12,366 nt of DNA from DAOVGU01 sp030637775 [NCBI: bacterium] (GCA_030637775.1 DAOWFY010000070.1:1-12366); one strand, 5' to 3'. Shown: positions 1 through 6,935, counted from the stretch's first letter. Numbers and translations: made by a program. Notes: generated by a model from the sequence alone, not told the origin.

Positions 1-254
1 CTGACACAGGCAACTTTGCCGCTGAGATCAGGTATGAGGCGCTAAAGAAGATTGCTCCCTATATGTTCGTTGCCCATATCAAGACCTATGAATTTGACAG
101 TCAAGGGTTGGAGACAACGGTCGATGTGAAAAGATGTGTGAATATTTTTAAAGAGGCCGGATTCGACGGTTTCCTGGACATCGAATTTGAAGGAGCCGGA
201 GACCAATACGTAGGGGTAAAGAAAACAATAGATTTATTAAGAGGATATATCTAA
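1..254 (+). CDS. Sugar phosphate isomerase/epimerase family protein (TIM barrel), C-terminal fragment
   Basis: The gene is cut by the left edge. The frame is open from base 3 to a TAA at 252-254, giving about 83 residues. A methionine at base 63 is internal, because coding similarity continues upstream of it. The visible part carries the last metal-site elements of the xylose isomerase-like TIM-barrel (AP endonuclease family 2) fold: DTGNF near the start, an AHIK motif (His ligand, as in the HxK signature), and DIEFEG near the end (the Glu ligand on the last strand). Members are divalent-metal-dependent sugar (phosphate) isomerases or epimerases; some relatives act on 3-keto-glycosides. The stop overlaps the next start by one base (TAATG), so the two are co-transcribed and probably translationally coupled. 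The substrate is unknown. The family call is secure despite the truncation. Confidence 0.85.
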   Translation, partial: DTGNFAAEIRYEALKKIAPYMFVAHIKTYEFDSQGLETTVDVKRCVNIFKEAGFDGFLDIEFEGAGDQYVGVKKTIDLLRGYI

Positions 255-1879
255 TGATAAAGAAAACTTTGGTTATGTTAGGCGGGAAATTTCATCCCTT
301 TGATTCCTGCGGGAAAATCTTAGAAGATTTTCTAAAGAAAACAGAGGTATGTGAGCCTGTTTTGACAGATGATAGAGACGCCTTTAAGGATTTAAAAAAT
401 TATGATTTAGTAATTCTTTATACCCAGGGTGGAGAACTCACCTCAGCGCAAGAAGAGGGTCTCTGCGAATTCGTCAAGAAGGGAGGCGGATTCATTGGCA
501 TCCATTGCGCTTCGGATTCCTGGGTAAAAAATAAAGCATATCTGGAGATGCTTGGCAGTCACTTTGTTGGTCACGGCCCGGTGACTGAATTTTCGGTAAA
601 GATTTCTCATCCCGAGCATGAGATTACCCGCCGAATCTCCGATTTTAAGATAACCGACGAGTTCTATATCCTGGAGAAGAAAACAGGGAGATTTGAGGTG
701 CTGGCAGAAGGTATTTGGCAGTTTAAGACTCATCCTTTAGCCTATATTCGCACCTATGGAAAGGGAAGGGTTTTCTATACCGCTTTGGGTCATGATGAAA
801 GAGTCTTTAAAAATCCCTTCTTTCAGAAGCTTATCTTTCGCGCTACCCGCTGGGTAACAAATCAAAGGGAAGAAAAAGAGGTGCGTTGTGGAGTTATCGG
901 TTATGGCGGCGCTTACAATATGGGCAAATACCATGCCGATTCAGTCTCCAAAACTCCCGGACTTAAGCTCACCGCCATCTGTGATGTAGATGAAAAGAGA
1001 TTGGAGATTGCGCAAAAAGATTATCCGGAGATTAAAATCTATAAGGAAATTAAAAAGATGCTCTCGGCTGACATTATTGATTTAGGGATAGCGGTAGTGC
1101 CGCATAATCTCCATAGCAAGATAGTTTTATCCCTGGTTGAAGCGGGAAAAAATGTAATCTGCGAGAAGCCATTTGCCATTACCATAAAAGAATGCACCGC
1201 GATGATTAGGGCCGCAAAAAAGAAAGGGGCAATGCTTTCTGTCTTCCATAACCGGCGCTGGGATGGGAATTTCTTAGCCATCAAAAAGATTATTAATGAT
1301 GGTCTTATTGGTGAAATTTTCCATATCGAGGCCTATGCGGGAGGTTATGCTCATCCTCAATACTGGTGGCGCTCGGAAAAGTCCATCTCGGGAGGGATAA
1401 TCTATGACATGGGAGCGCACTTTGTTGACTGGATTCTCAATCTAATGCCCGGGAAGATGGAGACCGTTTATGGCATCTTCCATAAAAGGCTCTGGTATGA
1501 TGTCACCAATGAGGACCAGGGAGAAGCGATTATCCGTTTTGAAGGAGACCGTTATGCCGAATTTCAGACCTCTGTTATTGCGGCTATTGGCAAGCCAAAG
1601 TGGCGAATCTTGGGGACAAAAGGTGCCTTAAATATTAATCAGGGTGAGAAAGAGAATATCGACGTGGTTACCTTTGTCAATGGTCACCGGGAAGAGTTAA
1701 AAATTCCTTTTATGCAAAGTTGCTGGGAGAATTATTACATCAATATTGCCGACCATCTTCTGACCGGAGAGCCATTAGCAGTGACCGCCGAGTCTGCCCG
1801 CAGGGTAATTGCCGTATTCGAGTTAGCAGAGAAGTCAGCAAAAACCAGCAAGGTCCAGCCAGTTCCATATGAAAAATAA
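254..1879 (+). CDS. ThuA-like domain fused to Gfo/Idh/MocA family oxidoreductase
   Basis: A 541-residue two-domain protein. Residues 3-205 resemble ThuA (class I glutamine-amidotransferase-like fold): a GGGFIGIHCASDSW strand-turn at 77-90, GSHFVGHG at 101-108 and GHDERVF from 179. Residues 211-541 form a Gfo/Idh/MocA dehydrogenase: glycine-rich NAD(P) motif GYGGAYNMG at 216-224, CEKPF at 303-307 (the Lys of the EKP motif is the usual catalytic residue), and YDMGAHFVDW at 384-393, whose Asp and His are typical active-site residues. In rhizobia thuA and thuB (ThuB is a Gfo/Idh/MocA protein) are adjacent and serve disaccharide catabolism; here both are in one chain. An AGAGG ribosome site lies 8-10 bases upstream. 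The likely role is NAD-dependent oxidation of a sugar or glycoside, perhaps to a 3-keto form that the neighbouring TIM-barrel proteins process; this is inference. No signal peptide is seen, so it is cytosolic. Confidence 0.9.
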   Translation: MIKKTLVMLGGKFHPFDSCGKILEDFLKKTEVCEPVLTDDRDAFKDLKNYDLVILYTQGGELTSAQEEGLCEFVKKGGGFIGIHCASDSWVKNKAYLEMLGSHFVGHGPVTEFSVKISHPEHEITRRISDFKITDEFYILEKKTGRFEVLAEGIWQFKTHPLAYIRTYGKGRVFYTALGHDERVFKNPFFQKLIFRATRWVTNQREEKEVRCGVIGYGGAYNMGKYHADSVSKTPGLKLTAICDVDEKRLEIAQKDYPEIKIYKEIKKMLSADIIDLGIAVVPHNLHSKIVLSLVEAGKNVICEKPFAITIKECTAMIRAAKKKGAMLSVFHNRRWDGNFLAIKKIINDGLIGEIFHIEAYAGGYAHPQYWWRSEKSISGGIIYDMGAHFVDWILNLMPGKMETVYGIFHKRLWYDVTNEDQGEAIIRFEGDRYAEFQTSVIAAIGKPKWRILGTKGALNINQGEKENIDVVTFVNGHREELKIPFMQSCWENYYINIADHLLTGEPLAVTAESARRVIAVFELAEKSAKTSKVQPVPYEK

Positions 1880-1883
1880 ATAA

Positions 1884-1966
1884 TGTGGGAAACATCTCCT
1901 GATGTTGATTCAATGTAGTGGTCGAGTTTACTCGCCATAAATCAAGGTCTGGAGACCTTTTCCACA
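1884..1966 (+). repeat. Modular three-hairpin palindromic repeat (copy 1)
   Basis: It lies in the 134-base gap between the fusion gene and the next operon. Hairpin A: AACATC (1891-1896), loop TCCT, GATGTT (1901-1906). Hairpin B: TGG, bulged T, CGAGT (1919-1927), loop TT, ACTCGCCA (1930-1937). Hairpin C: AAGGTC (1944-1949), loop TGGA, GACCTT (1954-1959). The ends TGTGG (1884-1888) and CCACA (1962-1966) pair, so the whole can fold as a cloverleaf-like multibranch structure. A second copy lacking hairpin B is at 9454-9510 on the other strand. Both read in the sense of the gene downstream. It is not a convincing terminator, because no long T tract follows. Confidence 0.8.
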
Positions 1967-2013
1967 AAATAAGGGGGGTTATGTTATGAGAGTATTGCCG
2001 AAAAGGGGGGATT

Positions 2014-2979
2014 ATGAAATTAGGGGTATTTAGTGTTTTGTTTGGAGAAAAGTCTCTGGAGGAGGCGCTGGATTATATCAAAAAATCCGGTTTGGAGGCG
2101 GTGGAGATTGGCACCGGGAATTACCCGGGAAATAGCCATTGTAATCCGGCCGAGCTTCTTAAGGATGAAAATAAAATCAAGAGATTAAAAGCGGCGGTAG
2201 AAAAGAGGGGGTTGGAGATTTCTGGGCTCAGTTGCCATGGTAATCCCCTTCATCCGGATAAAACGATTGCGACAACCCACCAAGAGGTTCAGCACCAGAC
2301 AATTCTTCTTGCCGAGAAATTGGGTGTGCCCCGCATCATTACATTTTCTGGCTGCCCCGGGGATTGCGAAAATAGTAAATATCCTAACTGGGTGACCTGC
2401 CCCTGGCCGGATGACTACAGCAAGGTACTATCCTGGCAATGGGAAGAAAAGGTTATCCCTTACTGGAAGAAAGAGGCAGAGTTTGCCCGAAAGCATCGGG
2501 TCCGCCAGATTGCTTTAGAGATGCATCCGGGATTTGTTGTTTACAACACCGAGACATTGTTAAAACTGAGAGAGACAGCCGGCGAGGAGATTGGAGCTAA
2601 CTTTGACCCCAGCCATCTCTTCTGGCAGGGGATCAACCCCATCGCTGCCGTAAGGAAATTGGGTAAAGCGATCTTTCATGTCCATGCCAAGGATACCAGG
2701 ATTGACTCAATCAATACCTCTATCAATGGGGTGCTGGATACTAAAGCCTATAGTGATGAGATTAACCGTTCCTGGATCTTCCGGGCGGTTGGCTATGGTC
2801 ACACCTCTTCATTCTGGAAGGATTTTGTCAGCACTCTCAGGCTGGTGGGCTATGATGGTGTCCTTTCTATTGAGCATGAGGACAGTCTAATGTCTACCAA
2901 TGAAGGTTTTCAGAAGGCGGTGAAGTTCTTAAAGGAAATTATCCTTTCGGAAGAAAAAGGGAAGATTTATTGGGCATGA
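2014..2979 (+). CDS. Sugar phosphate isomerase/epimerase family protein (TIM barrel)
   Basis: A full-length protein of 321 residues with the xylose isomerase-like TIM-barrel fold. The metal-site signatures are all present: LEMHPGF (E169), NFDPSHLFWQG (D198), FHVHAKD (H222/H224) and LSIEHED (E287). Other recognisable stretches are LSCHGNPLHPDK (72-83) and FSGCPGDC (111-118). It is a distinct, well-conserved subgroup usually annotated only as sugar phosphate isomerase/epimerase and often found beside Gfo/Idh/MocA genes. The start is supported by AAAAGGGGGG at 2001-2010, though the G run is very close to the ATG. It is the first gene of a six-gene overlapping run; its TGA overlaps the next ATG (ATGA, 2976-2979). 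It probably isomerises, epimerises or eliminates on a keto-sugar produced by the neighbouring dehydrogenases. The exact reaction is not predictable. Confidence 0.9.
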   Translation: MKLGVFSVLFGEKSLEEALDYIKKSGLEAVEIGTGNYPGNSHCNPAELLKDENKIKRLKAAVEKRGLEISGLSCHGNPLHPDKTIATTHQEVQHQTILLAEKLGVPRIITFSGCPGDCENSKYPNWVTCPWPDDYSKVLSWQWEEKVIPYWKKEAEFARKHRVRQIALEMHPGFVVYNTETLLKLRETAGEEIGANFDPSHLFWQGINPIAAVRKLGKAIFHVHAKDTRIDSINTSINGVLDTKAYSDEINRSWIFRAVGYGHTSSFWKDFVSTLRLVGYDGVLSIEHEDSLMSTNEGFQKAVKFLKEIILSEEKGKIYWA

Positions 2980-3887
2980 AGATAAGATTGGGAATGAATG
3001 CCTCCTTTGCCGTGGGACGTTATCCTGAACCGGAGGTCTGGCTAAAGATTGTGGGAGAAAAACTGGATTTAAGATATGCCCAGTTCTTCTCGGACCTCAT
3101 CGATCCTAAGGTTGAGAAGGAAACAAGGAAACGGCTTTGTCTTCATACTAAAAGGGCCGCCAGGAGATATAATGTTACCATTCACAGCCTATTTTCTGGA
3201 ACCGCTCCTCATTGGAGCCATTTTCTCCTCCATCCCGATAAAGAAATGAGAAAGGATGCTAAGGGCTGGTGGGAAAACTATATCCGCATGGCACCCTTTT
3301 TGGGAGCTAAAGCGGTGGGAAGTTTCTTTGGTGCATTTTCTTTTCGTGATTTACAAAATTCAAAGAGAAAAAAACAGTTAACAGAAGAACTGATTAAAAC
3401 CTGGCATCACTTCTCCCGTCTCGCCAAAAATGAAGGTTTAGAGTATCTGATGTTCGAACCGATGTCCGTTCCCAGGGAGATGCCCTGTACGATTGAGGAG
3501 ACCGAGGAACTTTATGAGAGGTTAAATGAGAAAGCCGCCCTTCCGATCAAACTCTGTATCGATATCGGGCATGGAGCGGCTATCTCCGGAACAAAGAAGG
3601 ATAAAGACCCTTATGCCTGGATTGAGCATTTTGGTTCTCGAACCGCAGTTATTCACATCCAGCAGACCGACAGAAAATCAAGCAAGCACTGGCCATTTAC
3701 AAAAAAATATAATAGAATTGGCATCATCGATGGCCAAAGAGTTATTGAGGCAATAAAGGCCTCAGGAGCAAAGGAGATTCTTCTGGTTATTGAGGTCTTT
3801 CATTCATTTTTCGAGCCAATGGAAGATGAGGTTTTAGATGATTTGAAGGAAAGTGTTGACTACTGGAAAAAATGGGTAAAAGGTTAA
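2976..3887 (+). CDS. TIM-barrel sugar isomerase/epimerase, possibly tetrulose/ketose-phosphate type
   Basis: A 303-residue protein. The start chosen is the ATG at 2976, which forms an ATGA overlap with the upstream stop; a TTG two codons earlier is possible but less likely. The metal-site residues of the family are E161 in MFEPMSVPRE, D196 in CIDIGHG, H227 in VIHIQQTD and E273 in VIEVFH. The FEPMS-x-PREMP-x-TIEE pattern and a class II aldolase gene directly downstream recall the erythrulose-phosphate isomerase/epimerase branch, where such a barrel works with polyol or tetrulose-phosphate enzymes. That specific assignment is tentative. It differs strongly from the preceding barrel protein, so the two are not a recent tandem duplication. 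The 3' end overlaps the aldolase gene by 16 bases. Confidence 0.85.
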   Translation: MKIRLGMNASFAVGRYPEPEVWLKIVGEKLDLRYAQFFSDLIDPKVEKETRKRLCLHTKRAARRYNVTIHSLFSGTAPHWSHFLLHPDKEMRKDAKGWWENYIRMAPFLGAKAVGSFFGAFSFRDLQNSKRKKQLTEELIKTWHHFSRLAKNEGLEYLMFEPMSVPREMPCTIEETEELYERLNEKAALPIKLCIDIGHGAAISGTKKDKDPYAWIEHFGSRTAVIHIQQTDRKSSKHWPFTKKYNRIGIIDGQRVIEAIKASGAKEILLVIEVFHSFFEPMEDEVLDDLKESVDYWKKWVKG

Positions 3888-4525
3888 AGCAGGAGTTGGT
3901 TAGATACGGTAAAAAAATTATCGAAAAGGGCCTGGCGGTGGGGCCGGGAGGGAATATCAGTGCCCGCAAAGGAAACACCGTCTATCTTTCTCCCAGTGGC
4001 TACTCCTTTGATGAATTAAATGAAGATGATTATGTCGGCGTGGACCTTAAAACGGGCAAACTCACCGAGGGCACTCTCAAACCAACCTGCGAAGTCTCAA
4101 TGCATTTGGGCTGTTACCTGACAAGAGAAGATATTTCGGCCGTTATCCATACCCATCCTCCTTTAGTGATTGGCTTGATAAATGCCGGTACCAAAATAAG
4201 AGCAATGTTCCCTGACTTTGTCGCTTTAGTAGGAGAGGTTCCGGTGATAGATTATGTAATCCCGGCGGGAGAAAAGATAAGAAAAGCGGTGACAAAGGTT
4301 ATCAAAAGATACGATGCGGTTCTGCTTAAAAATCATGGTCTGGTGACGGTGGGAAACAATTTAAAGGAGGCCTTTTATCGGACTGAAATTATTGAGGAGG
4401 CGGCCCGTATCTTAATCGTTTCCCGAATCTTTGGTAAACCAAGATTCTTGAAAAAGAAGGAGATCGAGGGGATTAAAAATTTAAAGGCCGAGGACTATCG
4501 GAGAATGCTGCTTAAAAAAGGATAG
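3872..4525 (+). CDS. Class II aldolase/adducin family protein, FucA-like
   Basis: A 217-residue protein, the usual size for L-fuculose-1-phosphate-type aldolases. It has GPGGNISAR at 24-32 (phosphate-binding loop), SPSGY at 40-44, E74 in KPTCEVSMH, H93 and H95 in IHTHPP, and H155 in LKNHG. These match the zinc ligands and catalytic Glu of FucA almost residue for residue. The expected reaction is reversible retro-aldol cleavage of a ketose 1-phosphate to DHAP and an aldehyde, though relatives include epimerases and decarboxylating enzymes. The start overlaps the preceding gene by 16 bases and the stop directly abuts the next ATG. It is the likely carbon-carbon cleaving step of this cluster. 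The C-terminal tail of about 30 residues is lysine-rich and unassigned. Confidence 0.9.
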   Translation: MGKRLKQELVRYGKKIIEKGLAVGPGGNISARKGNTVYLSPSGYSFDELNEDDYVGVDLKTGKLTEGTLKPTCEVSMHLGCYLTREDISAVIHTHPPLVIGLINAGTKIRAMFPDFVALVGEVPVIDYVIPAGEKIRKAVTKVIKRYDAVLLKNHGLVTVGNNLKEAFYRTEIIEEAARILIVSRIFGKPRFLKKKEIEGIKNLKAEDYRRMLLKKG

Positions 4526-5086
4526 ATGAAAAGTATTACCTATAGAATCATTATCGGAGGCTTTGGAGGACAGGGCATTCTTACCCTGGGCAAGGTCTTG
4601 GCCTATGCCGGGATGGAGGAGAAAAAGTATGTTTCCTGTCTCCCTTTCTATGGAGCGGAGATGCGTGGTGGCTATGCCTTCTGCACCCTGGTTATCTCCA
4701 CCGAGGAAATTTCCTCCCCGGTCGTCTCTAAAGCGGATATTGGCATCTTTATGGATAAACTCTCCTTAGAGAATTATAAGGAAAGAATAGAGAAGAATGG
4801 GACGATTCTCATTAACAGTTCCCTGATCAAAAATAAATTTCCCCATAGGAATCTAAAGGTGGTGAGAATTCCCGCCACAGAGCTTGCAGAAAAAATAGGG
4901 GACGCCAAAGTTGCCAATATGGTTGCTGCCGGCGCCTTGGTCAAAATCATTCAGAGCGAGAAAAAAAACTTCCTTTCTATCGTTAGCCTGCAGCAGAGCT
5001 TAAAAAGGGTGCTTCCCCAAAAGCCAGAACTCCTCGATTTGAATAAAAGAGCGATTGAGGAAGGCGAGAAAATTGTTGAAGGATGA
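4526..5086 (+). CDS. 2-oxoacid:ferredoxin oxidoreductase gamma-type subunit (KorC/PorC-like), orphan
   Basis: A 186-residue protein of the pyruvate/ketoisovalerate oxidoreductase catalytic gamma domain family. GGFGGQG at 11-17 and PFYGAEMRGG at 40-49 are the family hallmarks, together with the VSKADIGIFMD segment and the conserved ANMVAAGAL region near 129-137. In complete enzymes this subunit works with alpha, beta (TPP-binding) and delta (ferredoxin-like) subunits to turn a 2-oxoacid plus CoA into acyl-CoA with reduced ferredoxin. None of the partners is in the window. The ATG follows the upstream TAG directly and the end overlaps the next gene by 4 bases, so it is firmly in the sugar operon. 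It may partner alpha/beta subunits encoded elsewhere; the local role is unknown. Confidence 0.9.
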   Translation: MKSITYRIIIGGFGGQGILTLGKVLAYAGMEEKKYVSCLPFYGAEMRGGYAFCTLVISTEEISSPVVSKADIGIFMDKLSLENYKERIEKNGTILINSSLIKNKFPHRNLKVVRIPATELAEKIGDAKVANMVAAGALVKIIQSEKKNFLSIVSLQQSLKRVLPQKPELLDLNKRAIEEGEKIVEG

Positions 5087-6150
5087 AAGCGGCCGTTTAT
5101 TCCGGACCAGAGAAGATCCAAATCAAGGAAGTGGCAAGACCAGGATGTAGACCCGGAGAAATCCTAATTAAGGTATATTTCTGCGCAATCTGTGGAACGG
5201 ATGTGAGAATCTATCTTCACGGTCACAAAAAGGTCACCCCGCCCCACATTATCGGACATGAAATTGCCGGGGAAATCGCCGAGCTCGGAGAAGGGGTTAA
5301 AGGTTACCAGGGAGGTGAGCATGTTACGGTTGTCACCTCCGTCGGCTGCGGAAGGTGTAAATTATGTAAGCAGGGTTACTATAACCTCTGTCCAGATTCT
5401 CAGGCCATCGGGTACAAATATCCCGGAGGGTTTGCGGAATACCTTTTGGTACCCAAGGAGGCGGTAGCCCAGAAAGCGGTTCTGAAAATTCCCGAAAATG
5501 TGAGCTTGCTGGAAGCCTCTATCATTGAACCTCTTTCCTGTTGCATTAATGGACAAAATTACCTGAATATCAAAAATGATGACAGCGTGGCTATCTTTGG
5601 GGCAGGACCAATTGGAATAATGCACTTGGAATTGGCAAGGGCTAAGAAAGCGGCAAAAACCTTTCTTATTGACATTTCTGAAGAGAAACTCAAGTTTGCA
5701 CAAGAACACTTTTCTGCTGACTACTTTATCAACGGTCAAAAAGAGGGTCTGATTAAGAAAATATTGTCTCTGACCAACAATAGCGGGGTAGATGTGGCGA
5801 TTGTGGCCACCTCGGCCAAGACCGCTCAGGAACAGGCGCTAAAAATCATTGGCAGAAAGGGAAGAGTCAGCTTCTTTGCCGGACTGCCTAAGGATGATTC
5901 AATAATCAACTTTGATAGCAATCTGCTTCATTATCAAGAGATTTCCCTTTTTGGCTCCTTTGCTTCCTATCGAGAGGAATATGAGGAGGCACTTGAGCTT
6001 ATTGGTTCCCGGAGAATAGTGGCAAAAAAAATCATTACCCACCTGCTTCCTCTGGAAAAATTAGAAGAAGGAATAAAAATAATTAAAGAGGGAAGAGCGT
6101 TAAAGGTCGTTATAAAATGTAGTGAGGAGGAAAATGAGATTAAAGGATAA
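5083..6150 (+). CDS. Zinc-dependent medium-chain dehydrogenase (sorbitol/threonine dehydrogenase-like)
   Basis: A 355-residue MDR-superfamily alcohol dehydrogenase. Catalytic zinc ligands are C37 (CAICGTD), H59-E60 (GHEIAGE) and probably E149 (IIEPLSCC). Structural zinc cysteines are C89, C92, C95 and C103 in a CGRCKLCKQGYYNLC arrangement. A Rossmann motif GAGPIG is at 173-178, followed by an acidic residue at the end of the second strand (LID), suggesting NAD. Family members oxidise polyols, sugars or threonine at a secondary alcohol. It overlaps the upstream gene by 4 bases (ATGA) and the next gene by 17 bases. In context it probably converts a polyol or sugar to a keto-sugar, or the reverse. 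Threonine dehydrogenase activity cannot be excluded, but the neighbours favour a sugar substrate. Confidence 0.92.
   Translation: MKAAVYSGPEKIQIKEVARPGCRPGEILIKVYFCAICGTDVRIYLHGHKKVTPPHIIGHEIAGEIAELGEGVKGYQGGEHVTVVTSVGCGRCKLCKQGYYNLCPDSQAIGYKYPGGFAEYLLVPKEAVAQKAVLKIPENVSLLEASIIEPLSCCINGQNYLNIKNDDSVAIFGAGPIGIMHLELARAKKAAKTFLIDISEEKLKFAQEHFSADYFINGQKEGLIKKILSLTNNSGVDVAIVATSAKTAQEQALKIIGRKGRVSFFAGLPKDDSIINFDSNLLHYQEISLFGSFASYREEYEEALELIGSRRIVAKKIITHLLPLEKLEEGIKIIKEGRALKVVIKCSEEENEIKG
6124..6130 (+). promoter_or_regulatory. Ribosome binding site deciding the SDR start
   Basis: GAGGAGG lies three bases before the ATG at 6134, inside the 3' end of the upstream dehydrogenase gene. It favours ATG 6134 over the in-frame GTG at 6122, which would add MRRK ahead of the canonical SDR N-terminus and has no comparable site. 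Confidence 0.7.
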
Positions 6151-6910
6151 GGTAGCTATCATAACCGGTGCGGGTAGGGGAATCGGAAGGGGGATTGCGC
6201 TTCGTTTCGCCCGGGAGGGTTGCAATATAATAGTTGCTGATCTAAATTTCAGAAATGCTTTCAATGTGGCTAAAGAGGTGAAAGCTTCAGGAAGAGAGGC
6301 TCTGGCAATAAAGGTCAATGTGGCTGTAGCCGCCCAGGTAAAGAAGGTGGTCGATAAAACCATTGAGAAATTTCATCGGATTGATATCTTAGTGAATAAT
6401 GCGGGCATTACCATTCCTGCCCCAATAGAGAAACTTAGCGAGGAAATCTGGGATAGAACAATCGATATAAATTTAAAGGGGACCTATCTCTGCTCTCGGG
6501 AAGTGGCAAAATATATGATTAAAAAGAAAAGCGGTAAAATCATTAATCTCAGTTCCAAATCCGGTAAAGTCGGAGGACTTTGGCTCTCGGCATACTGTGC
6601 TTCTAAGTTTGGGGTAATTGGTTTTACCCAGAGTTTAGCGCTTGATCTTGCTTCCTACAAAATCAATGTAAATGCTGTATGTCCTGGAATAATCTTTACT
6701 CCCCAGTGGGAAAAATTAGACCTTGCCTATGCCAAGAAACTGAAAATTCCGGCAGGAAGGGTGAGGGACTACTATGTGAAGAAAATTCCTCTTGGCCGGG
6801 AGGCTACGGTTGAGGATGTGGCCAATATTGTTCTATTTTTAGCCAGCAAGGAATCGGATTATATGACCGGCCAGGCAATCAATGTCACCGGCGGCCAGGA
6901 GATGAGGTAA
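6134..6910 (+). CDS. Short-chain dehydrogenase/reductase, sorbitol-6-phosphate 2-dehydrogenase-like
   Basis: A 258-residue classical SDR. The cofactor motif TGAGRGIG is at 11-18, D36 ends the second strand (NAD preference), and NNAG is at 88-91. The catalytic tetrad is N113, S141, Y154 and K158. Beyond the general family, SSKSGKVG before the active Tyr, FTQSLALDLASY after it, and the end YMTGQAINVTGGQ closely match what is known of sorbitol-6-phosphate dehydrogenase (SrlD/GutD). The likely reaction is NAD-dependent interconversion of a polyol phosphate and a ketose phosphate, or of a related polyol. It is the last gene of the operon; its TAA is built into the following hairpin terminator. The exact substrate is uncertain because no PTS or sugar kinase gene is in view. 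Confidence 0.9.
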   Translation: MRLKDKVAIITGAGRGIGRGIALRFAREGCNIIVADLNFRNAFNVAKEVKASGREALAIKVNVAVAAQVKKVVDKTIEKFHRIDILVNNAGITIPAPIEKLSEEIWDRTIDINLKGTYLCSREVAKYMIKKKSGKIINLSSKSGKVGGLWLSAYCASKFGVIGFTQSLALDLASYKINVNAVCPGIIFTPQWEKLDLAYAKKLKIPAGRVRDYYVKKIPLGREATVEDVANIVLFLASKESDYMTGQAINVTGGQEMR

Positions 6911-6933
6911 CCACAGATGACATCTGCGGTTTT
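6909..6933 (+). terminator. Hairpin terminator between convergent operons
   Basis: AACCACAGATG (6909-6919), loop A, CATCTGCGGTT (6921-6931): an 11-base stem with one A/C mismatch, ending in TTTT. The stem extends through GGTAA/TTACC with a small bulge and includes the SDR stop codon. It ends just before the hxlB stop at 6936. The T run favours + strand termination; on the - strand the hairpin lacks a good T tail. AACCACAGATG also opens a phrase often seen in dispersed bacterial repeats, so it may be a repeat recruited as a terminator. Confidence 0.6.
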
Positions 6934-6935
6934 AC

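Noticed and set aside
1884-1966. tRNA or tRNA-like gene, because of the cloverleaf shape
   Set aside because: There is no T-loop or D-loop consensus, no anticodon-stem layout and no 3' acceptor; the arms are simple palindromes shared with another repeat copy.
2970-2975. TTG start two codons upstream for the second TIM-barrel gene
   Set aside because: The ATG at 2976 gives the standard ATGA overlap with the upstream stop and a typical MKIRLG start; the TTG adds only two residues with no better ribosome site.
6122-6133. GTG start adding MRRK to the SDR
   Set aside because: It overlaps the GAGGAGG ribosome site that serves the ATG at 6134, and the SDR family begins right before the KVAIITG strand.
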